Shown piece after piece: positions 7,546 through 16,408 of a DNA stretch of 64,000 bases (the first letter of the stretch is position 1; each line of letters begins with the position of its first letter). The stretch is taken from positions 1 through 64,000 of the forward strand of contig NZ_CAMLDV010000001.1 of the NCBI RefSeq assembly GCF_946478835.1. Reading direction: 5' to 3'. Position numbers and translations under genes: made by a program. The notes under the pieces were generated by a model, which made no database searches, was not told where the DNA came from, and saw only the letters and a program-made list of their open reading frames with translations. This DNA is from an uncultured Bdellovibrio sp. GTDB taxonomy: Bacteria > Bdellovibrionota > Bdellovibrionia > Bdellovibrionales > Bdellovibrionaceae.

Positions 7546-7884
7546 TTATAGAGGACTTACCTCAACAACGCGTGTAACGATGTCCACAACGCTAAAGAGG
7601 AGAAGAACGATTAGGAAGAAGAAACCTGTCGCGAAGATCGCGCGATTCATATTTGTGTCGTCTTTCAAGTGCATGAAATACAACAATACGAATGTCGCCT
7701 TAATAGCCGCGATCAAGAACGCGATGGGAGCTGCAAAAGCACCCAATTGCGCGTTGAAGTGATGCGCGATCACCGTCAAGAAAGTCAAACCGAACAAAGC
7801 ACCTGCGACTTTAAGGTAAGTCGACATCGGTGTGATGTGCGGATGAAGAACGTTAGCTTCGTTATTTGAGTTATGATTCGCCAT
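7546..7884 (-). CDS. ctaF: Cytochrome c oxidase subunit IV (small, prokaryotic type)
   Basis: 112 residues with three membrane helices: LKVAGALFGLTFLTVIAHHF, APIAFLIAAIKATFVLLYFM and AIFATGFFFLIVLLLFSVVD. The HLKDDTNMNRAIF segment between helices is typical of the bacterial COX4 (CtaF/CyoD-like) family. This subunit stabilises the CuB site and assembly. It follows ctaE by 3 nt and precedes ctaB by 4 nt. Confidence 0.88.
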   Translation of the reverse strand: MANHNSNNEANVLHPHITPMSTYLKVAGALFGLTFLTVIAHHFNAQLGAFAAPIAFLIAAIKATFVLLYFMHLKDDTNMNRAIFATGFFFLIVLLLFSVVDIVTRVVEVSPL

Positions 7885-7887
7885 TGA

Positions 7888-8550
7888 TTACCCCACCAAA
7901 TAGAGAAGAGGGAACAGGAAGATCCAGATCAAGTCGACGATGTGCCAGAAAATACCGACACCTTCTACAGGCAACCAGTATTGAGAGTGGAAATCGCCAC
8001 GAATTGTTCTGATCAAAAGCCAAGTGATCAAACCCATACCGATCAACACGTGGATACCGTGAAGACCCGTCATCGCATAGTAGAAACCAAAGTACATACC
8101 AAGGTTTGCATGCTCTGGGTGAACTTTCGCTACATCCAAGAAGTGACCTGGGTAAAGACCCAAGTGGAACTTATGCGTGTATTCGAAGTACTTAATGCAC
8201 ATGAAGATCGCGCCACAGAATACTGTCGTCGCCAAAGCGATCGCTGCATTCTTAGTTTGATTCTTCTGGATGAAGGAAATCGAAATCGCCATTGTGAAAG
8301 AAGAGAAGATCAGAACAAGAGTGTTCACGAATCCCAACTTCCAATCCAAAGATTTAGCGCCCTCAGCAAACATCTCAGGATAGATGTTGTGGAAGATCGC
8401 ATAACCCACCAAGACCGCTCCGAACATGAGGATCTCAGTGACCATGAACAACCAAATACCTTGTTTACCAGCATCGTACTCTTGGTTCGCATCTTTAAAG
8501 TGGTGCGAAACGTGAGCTGAATGGGTGTGCTTAATGTTATCTGTACTCAT
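7888..8550 (-). CDS. ctaE: Cytochrome c oxidase subunit III
   Basis: 220 residues with the full subunit III topology. Conserved segments include FMVTEILMFGAVLVGYAIF, YFGFYYAMTGLHGIHVLIGM and WHIVDLIWIFLFPLLYLVG (the family WHFVDxVWxFL motif). The His-rich N-terminus (HTHSAHVSHHF) is unusual but harmless. The start overlaps the end of ctaD by 14 nt, indicating translational coupling. Confidence 0.93.
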   Translation of the reverse strand: MSTDNIKHTHSAHVSHHFKDANQEYDAGKQGIWLFMVTEILMFGAVLVGYAIFHNIYPEMFAEGAKSLDWKLGFVNTLVLIFSSFTMAISISFIQKNQTKNAAIALATTVFCGAIFMCIKYFEYTHKFHLGLYPGHFLDVAKVHPEHANLGMYFGFYYAMTGLHGIHVLIGMGLITWLLIRTIRGDFHSQYWLPVEGVGIFWHIVDLIWIFLFPLLYLVG

Positions 8551-10147
8551 ATGGCCCCGCTGTTACAATCGGTTCAACCGCAAAGTTATCGTGAGGAGGA
8601 GGAGAAGCTGTTTGCCACTCCAACGTTTTAGATCTCCAAGGATTCATTGGAGCCTTCTCACCTTTTCTGATCCCTTGTACGATCGTCCAAAGACCGAACA
8701 AGAAACCAGTTAGGATCAACCAAGAACCTACAGTCGAAATCTTATTCAAAGTTTCGTACGCAGGGATGTAGTCGAAGTAACGACGTGGCATACCCATCGC
8801 ACCCAAAATGAATTGAGGGAAGAACGTCACGTTGAAACCGATAAAGATAAACACGAAAGACAAACGAGCTGTCGTTTCGTTGAACATCTTTCCGAACATT
8901 TTCGGGAACCAGTAGTAGAAACCACCCATCAACGCCATCAAAGTACCACCCACCATTACGTAGTGGAAGTGAGCTACGACGAAGTATGTATCGTGGAAGT
9001 GAACGTCGATTGGAAGAGTCGCAAGCATGATACCTGTCACACCACCGATCGCGAATAAGAACAAGAAGCCCAAGGCAAACAACATTGGAGAATCAAAAGA
9101 CACAGAGCCTTTGTACAAAGTTGCTACCCAGTTGAACATCTTGATCGCCGTTGGAACACCCACCAGCATCGTGATGAAAGAGAACAAGATACCCGCCGTT
9201 GCTGACTGACCAGATACGAACATGTGGTGACCCCAAACGAAGAAGGAAACCGCAGCAATACCTAGTGAAGAGTATGCAATCGCCGTGTAACCGAAGATCA
9301 CTTTGCGAGAGAACGTTGTGATCAATTCAGACACAACACCCATCGCAGGGATGATCATGATGTAAACCGCAGGATGCGAATAGAACCAGAAGAAGTGTTG
9401 GAACAACACCGGGTCACCGCCCAATGCCGGATCGAAGATACCGACACCGAACAATTTTTCAGCGGCCAACAACAACAACGTGATCGCAAGAACTGGCGTT
9501 GCCAACAATTGCAAGATCGCTGTTGAGTAAAGCGCCCACACGAACAAAGGCATTCTGTGCATTGTCATGCCCGGAGCTCTTAGTTTGTGAACTGTGACGA
9601 TGAAGTTCAAACCCGTCAATACAGAAGACATACCCATGATGAAGGCACCAAGTACCATCATCACCGTCGCAGTTCCTGTTCTGATTGAGTAAGGCGTGTA
9701 GAACGTCCAACCTGTATCGATTTTCTTAAAGAAGAAAGTCAAAATCGCAAGAGCCGCACCAGCCATGAAGCAGTACCAGCTTGCCAAGTTGATTTTCGGG
9801 AAGGCCACGTCTTTTGCTCCGATGTGCAGAGGCAAGAAGAAGTTACCCAAGATCGCCGGGATACCAGGAACGATAACCATGAAGACCATGATCGCGCCGT
9901 GATATGTAAGGACTTGGTTGTAAACGTCGCCGTTTTTCAAAACTTGACCCACATTTGCTGCTGTATTTGGAGCGAAAAGTTCCAAACGAAGAAGCAAGGC
10001 CATGATTCCACCTACAAGGAAGAAGAACATAACCGTGATAATGTACATAAGGCCGATACGTTTATGGTCAACAGTTGTTAACCAAGACCAGAGGCCTTTT
10101 TCGTGATTAATATAGTTGTCACCGTGATGAGCTGAATTTGTAGCCAT
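8537..10147 (-). CDS. ctaD: Cytochrome c oxidase subunit I, A2-type
   Basis: 536 residues, 12 membrane helices. It holds heme a, heme a3 and CuB and pumps protons while reducing oxygen to water. The CuB/heme region is present: FFWFYSHPAVYIMIIP, then FVWGHHMFVSG (CuB His-His), then HDTYFVVAHFHYVM with the heme His ligands. The YSHPAV sequence replaces the GHPEV found in mitochondrial-like (A1) oxidases, so the D-channel glutamate is absent. The YS motif is the mark of A2-type enzymes such as the Thermus caa3 oxidase. An SD (AAGGAGCG) precedes the ATG. Confidence 0.96.
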   Translation of the reverse strand: MATNSAHHGDNYINHEKGLWSWLTTVDHKRIGLMYIITVMFFFLVGGIMALLLRLELFAPNTAANVGQVLKNGDVYNQVLTYHGAIMVFMVIVPGIPAILGNFFLPLHIGAKDVAFPKINLASWYCFMAGAALAILTFFFKKIDTGWTFYTPYSIRTGTATVMMVLGAFIMGMSSVLTGLNFIVTVHKLRAPGMTMHRMPLFVWALYSTAILQLLATPVLAITLLLLAAEKLFGVGIFDPALGGDPVLFQHFFWFYSHPAVYIMIIPAMGVVSELITTFSRKVIFGYTAIAYSSLGIAAVSFFVWGHHMFVSGQSATAGILFSFITMLVGVPTAIKMFNWVATLYKGSVSFDSPMLFALGFLFLFAIGGVTGIMLATLPIDVHFHDTYFVVAHFHYVMVGGTLMALMGGFYYWFPKMFGKMFNETTARLSFVFIFIGFNVTFFPQFILGAMGMPRRYFDYIPAYETLNKISTVGSWLILTGFLFGLWTIVQGIRKGEKAPMNPWRSKTLEWQTASPPPHDNFAVEPIVTAGPYEYR

Positions 10148-10158
10148 AGGTGCGCTCC

Positions 10159-11115
10159 TTATTTCAATTCCTTGATGTACTCAACAAGCGCGCTGAGTTC
10201 ATTTTCGTTTAACTGACCCTGGAATGTTGGCATAACACCTTTAGGGAAACCTTTTACGATATGTTTGTTCGGCTCAAGAATCGATTCGCGGATGTAGTTT
10301 TCATCCACCATGATTTTTGCACCGTCATCGATCGTCTCTTCTGTTCCGAATTTCTTGAACAGAGAAGGACCGACTTTAACCGCAGGAGAATCAACAGAGT
10401 GGCAAGAAGCACAAGCTTTCACCGCAAAAAGTTTTTCACCTTTTTTAGAAAGAGGAAGATTTCTTTCTTCTTGGCCTTGCTCTAGGTATTTGTCGAAGTC
10501 TTCGCGAGAAACAACTTTCAACTTACCGATCATGCCCGAGTGAGAGGTTCCGCAGTACTCAGTACAGAAGATGTGGAAGTCACCCAATTTATCCGCGCGG
10601 AACCACAAAGCTGTGTAACGGCCCGGAACGGCGTCTTGTTTAATACGGAAAGATGGAACGAAGAAAGAGTGGATCACGTCGTTCGAAGTCAAAAGAAGTT
10701 TTACGTCTTGTCCGATGGGAACAACAACTTCATTCACAGTCTTGTAACCGTTTTTGTATTCGATCTCCCACGCCCATTGTTTACCAAGAACGTTAATTTC
10801 TAGAGCGTTCTTCGGCATTGTGCGCATGTCGTGATAGATGTACCAACCCCAAGCAAACACTGCGAGGAAGATCACAAGTGGAATGAAAGACCACAAGAAC
10901 TCCAAGAAAGTGTTGTGAGAGATATAGGCAGTTTTGTCATCCGGAGTTTTACGACGATACTTCCAAACGAAGTAGATCATCCCACCAATAACAAGAACGC
11001 AGGCAATGAAGCTTGTGATCAACAAGAAACCATAGAGATTATCTACCTGCTTAGCAATCTCAGTTCCTTGTGTGGGCATGAAGGATTGGGCCTTCGCTAA
11101 ATTAAACCACATCAT
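10159..11115 (-). CDS. ctaC: Cytochrome c oxidase subunit II fused to cytochrome c (caa3 type)
   Basis: 318 residues. Two N-terminal membrane helices (LLITSFIACVLVIGGMIYFV and FLWSFIPLVIFLAVFAWGWY) anchor a cupredoxin domain with the CuA site HIFCTEYCGTSHSGM. A C-terminal cytochrome c domain follows, with heme motif ACASCHS (CxxCH) and axial Met in KGVMPTFQGQLNENEL. The fusion lets the enzyme take electrons through its own cytochrome domain. The upstream Sco gene is 6 nt away. Confidence 0.95.
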   Translation of the reverse strand: MMWFNLAKAQSFMPTQGTEIAKQVDNLYGFLLITSFIACVLVIGGMIYFVWKYRRKTPDDKTAYISHNTFLEFLWSFIPLVIFLAVFAWGWYIYHDMRTMPKNALEINVLGKQWAWEIEYKNGYKTVNEVVVPIGQDVKLLLTSNDVIHSFFVPSFRIKQDAVPGRYTALWFRADKLGDFHIFCTEYCGTSHSGMIGKLKVVSREDFDKYLEQGQEERNLPLSKKGEKLFAVKACASCHSVDSPAVKVGPSLFKKFGTEETIDDGAKIMVDENYIRESILEPNKHIVKGFPKGVMPTFQGQLNENELSALVEYIKELK

Positions 11116-11121
11116 GTACTT

Positions 11122-12000
11122 TTATCTCCCCGCCGACTTGGTCTTCACTCTGCGAGAGCGGATGTAAATCGGCAATAACCATAAAACCATCACCAGAACC
11201 ATCAGCGCTCCACCGATCTTCATCACATTGAAGGCCGCTAGAGTGTACTTGCTCTGTTGTGGGTCATACTTAAAACAATAAAGCACCAAGTGCTCAACGA
11301 AACTTCCGATCTTTCCATCGGCCGCTTCGTTCAACGCAAGCTTAATGTCCTGAGGATTAAACATAATCCCCGGCAAATAACGTGAGATCGTTCCGTCAGG
11401 AGTGATGATCACAGCCGCAGAAGCGTGTGCCCACTCTTGAGCTTTTTCGTCCCACTTAAATTTAAATCCCAAAGACTTCGTCAGCGTTTGAACTGTCGCC
11501 TCATCCGCTGTGATAAAGTGCCAGCCTTGTGCGGCCTCCGGGCGCTCATACAGCTTCATGTAAGTCTCTTTTTTCTTGGCAGCCAAGTCAGGAGTCTCTT
11601 TTGAGTCAAAACTCACAGAAAGAATTTTATACTTCTTTCCTACCGTCCAATTTTGGTCCATCAATCGCAAAGCGTCTGTCAGACCGTTCAAATGGAAATT
11701 GCAAAGACCTGGGCAAGAGAAATAAACCGGAGAAAGAATCACGGGGTGTTTGCCATCGAAGAAAGAACCCAAAGTCACTTCTTGGCCGTTATCATCTTTC
11801 ACTTTCAATGAAAGATCGATTTTTCCACCAAGCTTTTCATCAATGCCGACACCTGCAAGCTCCTTCGGTTGCTCGTTAGCGACCATCGGCGCAGGTTGTC
11901 CGTCATAAGCTTGCGCATTCAATGAAAACAAAACGAGAACGACTGCAGAGAGAGCCGTTCCCATTGTTTTCATTTTCAAAACAAGCTTACTGTTTCGCAT
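11122..12000 (-). CDS. Sco1/SenC-type copper chaperone
   Basis: 292 residues with a signal sequence ending LFSLNAQA. The thioredoxin-like domain has the copper-binding CxxxC in YFSCPGLCNFHL and the partner His in EWAHASAAVIITPDG. A C-terminal membrane helix (GGALMVLVMVLWLLPIYI) is followed by a basic tail, so the protein is anchored at the end, which is less common than the N-terminal anchor of Sco1. Sco proteins load copper into the CuA centre of subunit II, encoded next in the operon. 13 nt separate it from the upstream cytochrome gene. Confidence 0.9.
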   Translation of the reverse strand: MRNSKLVLKMKTMGTALSAVVLVLFSLNAQAYDGQPAPMVANEQPKELAGVGIDEKLGGKIDLSLKVKDDNGQEVTLGSFFDGKHPVILSPVYFSCPGLCNFHLNGLTDALRLMDQNWTVGKKYKILSVSFDSKETPDLAAKKKETYMKLYERPEAAQGWHFITADEATVQTLTKSLGFKFKWDEKAQEWAHASAAVIITPDGTISRYLPGIMFNPQDIKLALNEAADGKIGSFVEHLVLYCFKYDPQQSKYTLAAFNVMKIGGALMVLVMVLWLLPIYIRSRRVKTKSAGR

Positions 12001-12013
12001 TTTAAATCCCTAA

Positions 12014-12550
12014 TTATTGTGCTGTTTTTGCAAACTCAGCAACTTTAGCAGGATCGTCTTTAGATTTATTGTTAGTGATAGAATCGATGTACCATACAAG
12101 GGCCCAACGGTCTGCCGGCTTGAAGTGAGCGTAAGAAGCCATTGAAGAACCTTTGATACCGTTCTGAAGAACTTTAAAGTGAGCAATCACGCCTTCACCT
12201 TGAGTCCACTTACCTTCAACAAGGTTACGAGGTTTTGGGTTCAAAGCTGCACCGGCAGCACCGTCACCGAGACCTTTTTCACCGTGGCACATAGCGCAGT
12301 TTGTTTTGAAAAGCTTTTCACCGTAAGCAACAAGCTCAGGAGTAGAAACCCAAGGTTCTTTTACTTGAGTGATATCGAAAGCCGGCGCCGCTCCCTCAGC
12401 AACTGGTGCATTTGGATCAACTACGTTTTCCGCAAGATCCACACCCTTGTTCACAACAACAAGGTAGAAGAAGAAGGCAAGGCAAAACGCCATGGAGAAA
12501 GCAAATGCAATCAAACCAGCGCGATTATATTCATCTCTATTTTCAGACAT
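12014..12550 (-). CDS. Membrane-anchored mono-heme cytochrome c
   Basis: 178 residues. One N-terminal membrane helix (AFSMAFCLAFFFYLVVV) anchors a class I cytochrome c domain with heme site NCAMCHGEKGLGDG. Candidate axial Met residues are in GIKGSSMASYAHF. It is the first gene of the oxidase operon and probably feeds electrons to the caa3 oxidase or belongs to the complex. The ATG at 12550 follows the A/T-rich gap that should contain the operon promoter. Confidence 0.88.
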   Translation of the reverse strand: MSENRDEYNRAGLIAFAFSMAFCLAFFFYLVVVNKGVDLAENVVDPNAPVAEGAAPAFDITQVKEPWVSTPELVAYGEKLFKTNCAMCHGEKGLGDGAAGAALNPKPRNLVEGKWTQGEGVIAHFKVLQNGIKGSSMASYAHFKPADRWALVWYIDSITNNKSKDDPAKVAEFAKTAQ

Positions 12551-12695
12551 AGGTTGGCACTCCCTAGGGGACGCAAAATAGTTTTGTCACAATATTGTAA
12601 TGTATTGTTCTAACTAACGTAAAACCCGAGTGTCGGCAACTAATTACGCCGACACCGTCGAGATACTTAATTGCGACGCTAGGCGCCAAGAGGAG

Positions 12696-13472
12696 TTAGA
12701 AAAGATAACCGCGAGTGATGTTCACAAACTTTTCAGGAGATTCCACGTTGGCGCAGTGGCCTTGACCTTCAATAACCTGAAATTTTCCTCGAGAAAAAAG
12801 ACTCGCCAAAGCCTTCGATTCATCCATCGACAAGAGTTTGTCGTGTTCGCCGTGAAGAACCAGAACTTCATTGTTCACTTTTTTCATATCTGCGCGAATA
12901 TCAAGCCCATCAAGGGCTTCAAGGACCCAGTGGCCGACCGTTTTCACGGCGTGAAACGCATCTTCTACAACAACTTGTTTAAAGAAATCCGTCTCAGGAT
13001 TATTATTATGAATCGTAGAGCCGATCACTGCCGCTGTCAGATTCTTGTCTTGCTTCATCTGTTCAAAAGCCGCAATCATCGAGCGATCAAACGTAACACC
13101 TTGCGCTCCGACAGGGTCCAGCAAAACGGCCTTCTTAAAAAGACCAGGTTCTTTGGCCATCATCAAAGCTGCAATTAGACCCCCGGTGGAATGTCCAACG
13201 ACATGCATCGGACCACGGCCTGATTTTTTGATCACAGAAATAAAGTCATCAGCAAAAGTGTGCAAATTCACTTCGCTCGCGTCTTTAGGAGGCGTGCTCT
13301 TACCGCAACCGCGAAACTCTGCATAGATCAAAGCACCTTTGTAGTCTTTGCCAGCAGCACCCTTTTTCCAAATCTCTTCAGAAGGATACCACCAACGATT
13401 CGAAGAAAGATTTCCGTGAATAAAGAAAACATCTTCAGGAACTAAACCTTCTTTGACTTCAAAGTGAATCAT
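12696..13472 (-). CDS. Alpha/beta hydrolase
   Basis: 258 residues with no signal peptide. The oxyanion region FFIHGNLSSNRWW, nucleophile elbow VVGHSTGGLIA (Ser in GHSTG), acid-residue region VLVLHGEHDKLLS and catalytic His in EGQGHCANVESP form a complete triad. The start codon overlaps the stop of the upstream hydrolase gene (ATGA), so the two are coupled. Substrate is unknown; the neighbouring acyl-chemistry genes suggest an ester or thioester. Confidence 0.85.
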   Translation of the reverse strand: MIHFEVKEGLVPEDVFFIHGNLSSNRWWYPSEEIWKKGAAGKDYKGALIYAEFRGCGKSTPPKDASEVNLHTFADDFISVIKKSGRGPMHVVGHSTGGLIAALMMAKEPGLFKKAVLLDPVGAQGVTFDRSMIAAFEQMKQDKNLTAAVIGSTIHNNNPETDFFKQVVVEDAFHAVKTVGHWVLEALDGLDIRADMKKVNNEVLVLHGEHDKLLSMDESKALASLFSRGKFQVIEGQGHCANVESPEKFVNITRGYLF

Positions 13473-14470
13473 TCGCGACCCACCTTGATTTCGTCATTAC
13501 CAGAGCGAACTTCACCACGGAATGGATAACCTTCGAAATCCTGACCTTTGAAAAGTTTTTTGTTTCCTGTCACGATTTCATAAACCCAAGCCGCTGTGAA
13601 ATTAGGAACGGCTTCCACCATTTTGTGCTCAGAACCGTTGATATAAAGACGGCTTGCGCGAGCTTCCATCGGAACCGCATCCCAGTATTCATCAAGAACG
13701 CTGGTGTTGATGTACTGATCTTGCCGAGCGATCATCAAATGCAATGCGCGCGCAGGGATAGACGCTGTTTGATCGATAGGACGAGCTTTGCGGATTCCTT
13801 GGACCAAACGATATGTCGCTTCAAGCTTGAACGGATTTTCTAAAACAATCGGCTCTGCTTGCGGATACGTCGCATACACGATTTGGTGAAGATAATAATC
13901 GTACAAATCATCATCCGACATTTTGTTGAACGGGAAAATCTGACGAGTCGCCCAGATCTGCGCTTTGATCCAATTATCTGTGCCATCCAGAGGACGCGTG
14001 AATGGCGCCATCATGACCAGATTTTTCACAAGATTTGGATAAGCAGCGGCAAAGCCTGCGGCAATGCCGCCACCGTAGGATAGCCCAACTAAATTAAAAG
14101 GGCCTTTAAAATTCATTTTAGTTAAAAGTGCCTTCAAATCTTGAACTTGATTCTGGAAAGGAATCACTTCCAAAATAGGCGCATACTTTAAAAGCGTTTG
14201 TCCTTGTCCAATCGGATCATAACGGAAAACACCAATGCCTTTTGCAACAAGAGCCTCTGTGAATTCATCCCATTGACGAGTGCTGTAGGTAAGACCGTTG
14301 ATCAAAATGACCGTCGGCTTCTGTCCTTCAGCAGGCACATAATCAACATACAATTCTTTTTGCGGAGAAATTGCCACGAAACCTTTAAAGGCTTCTGCTT
14401 TCGCGAGAGACTCCATCGAAACGAACAAACCGGAGCAAACAACCAAAGTAGCCAGGATCAAAGATTTCAT
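13469..14470 (-). CDS. Secreted alpha/beta hydrolase
   Basis: 333 residues. A signal peptide ends near MESLAKAEA. The domain shows ILINGLTYSTRQWDEF, the nucleophile elbow VGLSYGGGIAAG (Ser in GLSYGG), the acid region MIARQDQYINTSVLDEYW and the catalytic His in INGSEHKMVEAVP. The export signal distinguishes it from the cytosolic hydrolase that overlaps it by 4 nt. It lies 21 nt downstream of the SDR gene, suggesting one operon. Substrate unknown. Confidence 0.82.
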   Translation of the reverse strand: MKSLILATLVVCSGLFVSMESLAKAEAFKGFVAISPQKELYVDYVPAEGQKPTVILINGLTYSTRQWDEFTEALVAKGIGVFRYDPIGQGQTLLKYAPILEVIPFQNQVQDLKALLTKMNFKGPFNLVGLSYGGGIAAGFAAAYPNLVKNLVMMAPFTRPLDGTDNWIKAQIWATRQIFPFNKMSDDDLYDYYLHQIVYATYPQAEPIVLENPFKLEATYRLVQGIRKARPIDQTASIPARALHLMIARQDQYINTSVLDEYWDAVPMEARASRLYINGSEHKMVEAVPNFTAAWVYEIVTGNKKLFKGQDFEGYPFRGEVRSGNDEIKVGRE

Positions 14471-14491
14471 AAAAATTCCCCCTAAAGAATT

Positions 14492-15241
14492 TTATAGAAC
14501 AATGCCGCCGTCGACGCTGATGACTGCGCCGTTAATATAGCCAGCCTGTTCACTTGCCAAGAATAAACATGCGTTTGCAATATCTTCAGTTTCCCCAAGG
14601 CGAGCTACGGGAACTTTGGCAGCCATAGAGTCGATAACTTCTTTAGGCATTGCATTTGTCATCGCTGTTCTAATGAAGCCTGGAGCGATCGCATTAGAAG
14701 TAAAGCCTTTGCGACCCAATTCTTTGCCCCAAGTTTTAGTCATACCGATCACGCCTGATTTTGCAGCGGCGTAATTCGTTTGACCGAAGTTACCGTAAAG
14801 ACCCACAACAGAAGAAATATTGATGATACGCTTGCTGTTAGAAGAGGCGTTGAATTTTTCCAATAACGTTTTTGTAACGTTAAAAAGACCTGTCAAGTTT
14901 GTGCTGATAACTGCATCCCAATCTTCAGGTGCCATCTTCGCAAAAGATTTATCGCGAGTGATACCAGCGTTGTTCACAAGAATATCCACAGCCCATGGAA
15001 GAGAAGCCGCTGCTTTTGCAACGGAATCACGATTTGTCACATCGACTTGGGCAATGTGAACTTGCGCGCCGAATTTAGAAAATTCTTTTTTCGCGTTTTG
15101 CAAAGCTTGTTCAGAATAATCCCAGATAGAAACATTTCCACCGGCTTCTAAAAAGTTTTGTGTGATTTGAAAACCGATACCGGAAGCTCCTCCAGTAACG
15201 ATGGCATTTTTATTTTTAAAATCGAAATTAATATTTTTCAT
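14492..15241 (-). CDS. Short-chain dehydrogenase, 3-oxoacyl-ACP/acetoacetyl-CoA reductase type
   Basis: 249 residues, classical SDR. The NAD(P) site TGGASGIG is at about residue 17, NNAG in DILVNNAGITRDKSF, and the catalytic Ser-Tyr-Lys is in NISSVVGLYGNFGQTNYAAAKSG. The QTNYAAAKSG and DGGIVL features are typical of FabG/PhaB enzymes that reduce 3-ketoacyl thioesters. It is divergent from a KAS III-like gene and an acyl-CoA ligase gene and upstream of two hydrolases. Housekeeping fabG normally lies with fabD and acpP, so this is probably a specialised paralogue. Confidence 0.88.
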   Translation of the reverse strand: MKNINFDFKNKNAIVTGGASGIGFQITQNFLEAGGNVSIWDYSEQALQNAKKEFSKFGAQVHIAQVDVTNRDSVAKAAASLPWAVDILVNNAGITRDKSFAKMAPEDWDAVISTNLTGLFNVTKTLLEKFNASSNSKRIINISSVVGLYGNFGQTNYAAAKSGVIGMTKTWGKELGRKGFTSNAIAPGFIRTAMTNAMPKEVIDSMAAKVPVARLGETEDIANACLFLASEQAGYINGAVISVDGGIVL

Positions 15242-15390
15242 ACAACGGGCTTACCCCGACAAGCCCTGGGTTCGTCAAAGGAAATCGGACTTTTTCGCTC
15301 TGTGAATAGAGTAAATACTCAATATTTCTTTTCTTGCCAAAAGCAGAAAAATGCTTTGTAGATTAGCGAAATCTTAAAGGAAATATAACG

Positions 15391-16395
15391 ATGAACAAAC
15401 AAAAAGCGACAATCGTAGGAACCGGAATGTACGCGCCTGAGCGAGTCATTTCCAACCAATATTTCAATGATCTTTACAAAAAAGACATCGGAACTTTCTT
15501 AAGCGAACAAAGAAATATCCGTGAACGCCGTTGGATGACGGAAGATCAACGCACTTCAGATCTCATCATTCCTGCTGCGGAAGAAGCGATGAAAAAAGCA
15601 GGTATCACTGCAAAAGATCTTGATCTTATTATTGTCTCTACAGACACGCCTGATTATCTCTCCCCTTCCACAGCGTCTGTTGTTGCCTATCGCATGGGAG
15701 CGGTGAACGCGGGAACTTATGACATCAATACAGCGTGTGCGGGTTTTGTTGTCGGTTGTGATATCGCTTCTAAATATATCGCAGCAGACAGCAAATATAA
15801 AAACGTGTTGGTTGTTGGTGCGTATGCCATGAGTAAGTATTTGAACTTCGACGATTACAAAATCGCTTCGTTGTTTGCCGATGGCGCGGGCGCCGTAATC
15901 CTTCAGCCTTCTAAAGACGGCACAGGATTTATCGACAGCCAAATGTATACTGACGGCCAATACCATGACTACATGGGGATTTATGCCGGAGGTTCTGCAC
16001 AACCTGTCACTCACAGTGTGATTGAAAACAAAGGTCACTTGCTGGCATTCCCAAAACGCATTCCGCCAGAGACCAACGGCATTCACTGGCCGCGTTTGAC
16101 GGGGATTTTGCTAGATCGTCTGAATAAAAAGCCTCAAGACATCAAACATTTCTTTATCACTCAGTTTAACGTGCAAAGCATTTATGAAACTTTGGATAAA
16201 TTAGAACTTCCTCGCGATCGCGCTCATTACATTATGGATCGCTATGGCTACACGGGTTCTGCTTCTATCGGTATGGCCGTTGCGGACGCAGCCAACCAGA
16301 AGAAAATGAAAAAAGGTGATTTGGTCTTTATGTTGGGTTCTGGCGGTGGTATGAGCATGGCTGCTCTCGCCCTAGAGTGGGGATACGACACATAA
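15391..16395 (+). CDS. KAS III (FabH)-like protein with altered active site
   Basis: 334 residues, full thiolase-fold length. The nucleophile Cys116 is present in DINTACAGFVVG. The other two catalytic residues of FabH are not: the HQAN histidine aligns with Thr257 (ITQFN) and the GNTSAAS asparagine aligns with Tyr287 (GYTGSAS). The protein may therefore do acyl transfer or non-decarboxylating chemistry, or act as a partner subunit. An SD (AAAGGAAA) precedes the ATG. The acyl-CoA ligase gene begins 13 nt after its stop, and the divergent SDR gene could reduce a 3-keto product. Confidence 0.83.
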   Translation: MNKQKATIVGTGMYAPERVISNQYFNDLYKKDIGTFLSEQRNIRERRWMTEDQRTSDLIIPAAEEAMKKAGITAKDLDLIIVSTDTPDYLSPSTASVVAYRMGAVNAGTYDINTACAGFVVGCDIASKYIAADSKYKNVLVVGAYAMSKYLNFDDYKIASLFADGAGAVILQPSKDGTGFIDSQMYTDGQYHDYMGIYAGGSAQPVTHSVIENKGHLLAFPKRIPPETNGIHWPRLTGILLDRLNKKPQDIKHFFITQFNVQSIYETLDKLELPRDRAHYIMDRYGYTGSASIGMAVADAANQKKMKKGDLVFMLGSGGGMSMAALALEWGYDT

Positions 16396-16408
16396 CCGAG
16401 GGTGATTT

